A stretch of 64,000 bases of DNA. It comes from JANQGG01 sp964642175. GTDB taxonomy: Bacteria; Bacteroidota; Chlorobiia; Chlorobiales; Chloroherpetonaceae. The position numbers were made by a program, and so were the translations under genes. Location: NCBI GenBank assembly GCA_964642175.1, contig CAZXOK010000006.1, positions 96,495 through 160,494 on the forward strand, in the 5' to 3' direction. The notes beneath the pieces are model-generated. The model made no database searches and had not been told where the DNA came from. It was given only the letters and a program-made list of their open reading frames with translations. Below are positions 60,736-64,000 of the stretch, in pieces. Positions within the stretch are counted from its first letter, which is position 1, and each line of letters opens with the position of its first letter.

Positions 60736-62433
60736 ATGCCACGTAAAAAAAGGGTTAAACATATTTTTGTTACAGGTGGAGTGGTTTCCTCATTAGGTAA
60801 AGGAATCCTTTCGGCCTCTTTGGGTGCGTTGTTAAAGTCGCGTGGATTGAAAGTTGCAATCCAAAAATATGATCCATATATCAATGTTGATCCCGGAACG
60901 ATGTCGCCGTATCAGCACGGTGAGGTTTATGTAACCGATGATGGTGCAGAAACCGACCTGGATTTAGGCCATTACGAACGGTTTTTAGACGAAGCCACCT
61001 CTCAGGCCAGTAACATGACCATGGGTAAAATTTACCAGACGGTACTGGAAAATGAGCGCCGTGGTGAGTATTTGGGTGGCACAGTTCAGGTGGTGCCTCA
61101 TGTGATTGATGAGATCAAGTCCAGAATGTTAGAGATCTCAAAAAGCGGTAATTACGATGTAATTATTACAGAGATCGGAGGAACCGTTGGCGATATTGAA
61201 TCTCTGCCATTTTTAGAAGCCATGAGGCAATTGAAATTGCAATATGGATCTAAGAATCTTGTAAATATTCATTTAACACTGGTCCCCTTTATTCAGTCGG
61301 CTGCTGAGTTAAAAACAAAACCCACACAACATAGCGTAAAAATGTTGCTCGAGATCGGTATTCAGCCTGATGTTCTGGTATGTAGAAGTGAAAAGGTTCT
61401 CTCCAAGGATATCAAGCACAAAATCGGTTTGTTTTGTAACCTGAGCGACTCTGATGTAGTTGGACTATGTGATGCCGAAACCATTTACGAGGTCCCTCAA
61501 ATCCTGCATAATGAAAAATTGGATTCTTTAATCCTGAAGAAGTTTAGTCTTAAGTCATCTAAAGCTGCGGACTTATCCGACTGGATCACACTGGCCGATA
61601 AGATTAAGTATCCAAAAGATGGTGTCGTTAAAATAGGTGTATGTGGCAAATATGCCGAGTATCCGGATGCGTATAAATCAATCGTTGAGGCTTTTGTTCA
61701 TGCCGGAGCCATAAATAATGTTAAAGTGGAGATTGCCTGGCTGCATTCCGAAGATATTGAAAATGGTGTGATTACAGCCGAAAAAGCCATGTCGGGCATG
61801 AATGGTCTGTTGGTGGCCCCTGGTTTTGGAGAGCGAGGCATTGAGGGGAAAATTGATATTATTAAATATGTTCGCGAGAACAACACACCGTTTTTTGGCA
61901 TATGCTTAGGTATGCAGTGTGCTACCATTGAGTATGCCCGACATGTATGCAATATGGATATGGCCAACTCAACCGAGTTTTCAAAGAAAACGAAATACCC
62001 GGTTATTGATATGATGGAGCATCAGAAACGAATCAAGCTAAAAGGTGGCACCATGCGTTTGGGGAGTTACCCATGCATTATTCAAGAAGGCACTATTTCC
62101 TTTAATGCCTATAAAAAGAATTTAATAAATGAGCGCCATCGCCATCGGTTTGAGTTGAACAACAACTATCGCGATCAATTGAGTGAAAACGGGCTCGAAA
62201 TCGTTGGCACATCACCTGATGGAGTTTTAGTTGAGATAATAGAGTTAAAGAGCCACCGGTGGTTTGTTGGGGTGCAGTTTCATCCGGAGCTTAAGTCGAG
62301 GGTTCATAAACCGCATCCGTTGTTTCATTCATTCATTGCCGAAGCCAAGTTATACCGCGACGGAACATCACGCCAACACGATCAACCCTTGTTTGATTCA
62401 CAGGAGTTACAAGGAGTTGAAAAACAGTCGTAA
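60736..62433 (+). CDS. pyrG: CTP synthase
   Basis: Converts UTP to CTP with glutamine as nitrogen donor. 565 residues. Synthetase domain begins KHIFVTGGVVSSLGKGI (8-24) with the P-loop, KYDPYINVDPGTMSPYQHGEVYV (about 41-63), and GGTVGDIESLPF. The glutaminase domain (about 295-545) has the nucleophile Cys in FGICLGMQCATIEYAR (about 384-399) and the His/Glu pair in QFHPEL near 515. Single transcript, ending at a terminator. Confidence 0.95.
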   Translation: MPRKKRVKHIFVTGGVVSSLGKGILSASLGALLKSRGLKVAIQKYDPYINVDPGTMSPYQHGEVYVTDDGAETDLDLGHYERFLDEATSQASNMTMGKIYQTVLENERRGEYLGGTVQVVPHVIDEIKSRMLEISKSGNYDVIITEIGGTVGDIESLPFLEAMRQLKLQYGSKNLVNIHLTLVPFIQSAAELKTKPTQHSVKMLLEIGIQPDVLVCRSEKVLSKDIKHKIGLFCNLSDSDVVGLCDAETIYEVPQILHNEKLDSLILKKFSLKSSKAADLSDWITLADKIKYPKDGVVKIGVCGKYAEYPDAYKSIVEAFVHAGAINNVKVEIAWLHSEDIENGVITAEKAMSGMNGLLVAPGFGERGIEGKIDIIKYVRENNTPFFGICLGMQCATIEYARHVCNMDMANSTEFSKKTKYPVIDMMEHQKRIKLKGGTMRLGSYPCIIQEGTISFNAYKKNLINERHRHRFELNNNYRDQLSENGLEIVGTSPDGVLVEIIELKSHRWFVGVQFHPELKSRVHKPHPLFHSFIAEAKLYRDGTSRQHDQPLFDSQELQGVEKQS

Positions 62434-62509
62434 TATATTTATAAAAAAGACGGTTTTATTTTAAGATTTATTTTGATAGTTGCCCCCGTTTGTATTATAT
62501 TATCCCTCC

Positions 62510-62539
62510 CTGCCCAATTAATCTTTTGGGTGGTTTTTT
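62510..62539 (+). terminator. Terminator of pyrG
   Basis: CTGCCCAA (62510-62517) pairs with TTGGGTGG (62526-62533, two G-U wobbles) and is followed by six Ts. It separates pyrG from the rRNA promoter. Confidence 0.65.
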
Positions 62540-62569
62540 CAGAAAAAAAAGTTTTTTTTGAAGAAAGTG

Positions 62570-62600
62570 TTTGCATAGTTAGTTAATAATGCTTACTTTG
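62570..62600 (+). promoter_or_regulatory. rRNA operon promoter P1
   Basis: TTTG (62570-62573), 19 nt, TTACTTTG (62593-62600): one mismatch to the Bacteroidota consensus TAnnTTTG. The start would be near 62607. The same layout recurs 187 bp downstream. Confidence 0.6.
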
Positions 62601-62661
62601 GAGGCTCGCTTGAAATTTGTTTTCATGCGGTTTTGTTCGTTGAAAAAGTTGTTAAAATAGA

Positions 62662-62706
62662 TGCAATTATAGTTTGGAAGTCTATAAGATTATCAGTATA
62701 ATTGCA
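62662..62706 (+). repeat. Inverted repeat between the two rRNA promoters
   Basis: TGCAATTATA (62662-62671) and TATAATTGCA (62697-62706) are a perfect 10-bp inverted repeat with a 25-nt loop; a second small hairpin CCTGTT/AACAGG follows at 62709-62725. Confidence 0.6.
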
Positions 62707-62756
62707 ACCCTGTTTTAATAACAGGAATTGAAAAGATGAAAACAGTTGAGATTTTA

Positions 62757-62787
62757 TTTGCACAGGTTAGTAAAAATGTTTATATTG
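62757..62787 (+). promoter_or_regulatory. rRNA operon promoter P2
   Basis: TTTG (62757-62760), 19 nt, TTATATTG (62780-62787), the same spacing as P1 and flanked by closely similar DNA (AGTTAGTTAATAATG versus GGTTAGTAAAAATG). Weaker match to the -7 consensus than P1. Confidence 0.5.
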
Positions 62788-62917
62788 AAAGCTCGTTTGA
62801 AATTTTGATTTCGGGCGATTTGTAGTAGTAGTTCATTGAAATTGTTGCAGTTTTTAAAGCCAAAAGTCAATCACTTTGAAACCTGAAGTGAGAGCGGGAT
62901 AAAAAGTAAACTCTTTT

Positions 62918-64000
<1,083 letters not shown>

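Larger units (their letters stand above)
62601..62917 (+). other. rRNA leader with duplicated antitermination-like blocks
   Basis: Untranslated leader of the 16S gene. Two blocks are similar: GCTCGCTTGAAATTT (62604-62618) and GCTCGTTTGAAATTT (62791-62805), each followed by a GTTC(G/A)TTGAAA box (62635-62645, 62831-62841) of the kind seen before rRNA in Bacteroidota relatives. Other elements: hairpin TCACTT/AAGTGA (62871-62876, 62886-62891) and AAACTCT (62908-62914) complementary to AGAGTTT in the first helix of the 16S gene (62925-62931). I see no tRNA or protein gene in this spacer. Confidence 0.55.

Overview
The window looks like a bacterial chromosome segment of moderate-to-low GC from the Bacteroidota/Chlorobiota/Balneolota/Rhodothermota (FCB) side of the tree. 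Evidence: SbsA-type Ig-like lipoproteins, a DUF2723 membrane protein, a propeller-Y_Y_Y hybrid kinase, lipid A genes (lpxA, an lpxH-like gene), promoter candidates of the Bacteroidota type (TTTG - about 19 nt - TAnnTTTG), weak Shine-Dalgarno signals, and a 16S rRNA gene whose central region reads like that of Chlorobiota/Balneolota. I cannot name a genus from sequence alone. Nothing looks like a large mobile island; most genes are housekeeping, interspersed with lineage-specific genes.

Layout. 1-4.4 kb: the 3' part of an RNase E/G gene, dapD, a C-terminal processing protease and a Ycf49-like membrane protein. 4.5-12.5 kb: a giant hybrid sensor kinase, a ChlP-type geranylgeranyl reductase, a lipoprotein and mlaE. 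12.6-19.4 kb: small hypotheticals, glyS, a PAS kinase with its response regulator, a thioredoxin-fold protein and a decayed haloacid-dehalogenase gene. 19.5-28.1 kb: flavodiiron protein, PAP2 phosphatase, glycosyltransferases with a flippase-like protein, clpS, a DUF1275 protein and an Ig-like lipoprotein. 28.2-37.2 kb: a long plus-strand run, glgA-gmhB-lipoprotein-hemW-DUF2723-lpxA-ROK kinase. 37.3-43.4 kb: comF-like, rsmE, an acetyl-CoA-synthetase-like pseudoenzyme, a hypothetical, an adenylate-kinase-like pseudoenzyme, ndk and a D-Ala-D-Ala dipeptidase. 43.4-47.8 kb: a DnaA-box-rich spacer, a CorC/CNNM protein, a phytase-like lipoprotein, a YgjP-like peptidase and a Doc-like toxin-antitoxin pair. 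48-53.7 kb: a TPR/partial-CHAT lipoprotein, a membrane metallopeptidase and miaB. 53.9-62.4 kb: a ChlG-like prenyltransferase, a phytol-kinase-like protein, an lpxH-like gene, hisG, an ArsA-HSP20 ATPase, a carotenoid-type glycosyltransferase and pyrG. 62.5-64 kb: a duplicated rRNA promoter/leader and the first ~1.08 kb of 16S rRNA, cut by the window edge.

Most striking points. (1) Chlorophyll-tail-type genes (ChlP, ChlG, phytol kinase, Ycf49-like), together with ArsA-HSP20 and a CruC/CrtQ-like glycosyltransferase, occur in a window with no tetrapyrrole-ring genes of (bacterio)chlorophyll synthesis. (2) Several paralogues of well-known enzymes have lost signature residues: Acs-like, Adk-like, ROK kinase, Doc, CHAT and GmhB. 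(3) The rRNA operon has a tandem promoter-leader duplication. (4) A 175-bp spacer holds two perfect DnaA boxes and one near-perfect box. All functional statements come from reading motifs by eye; no database search was possible.
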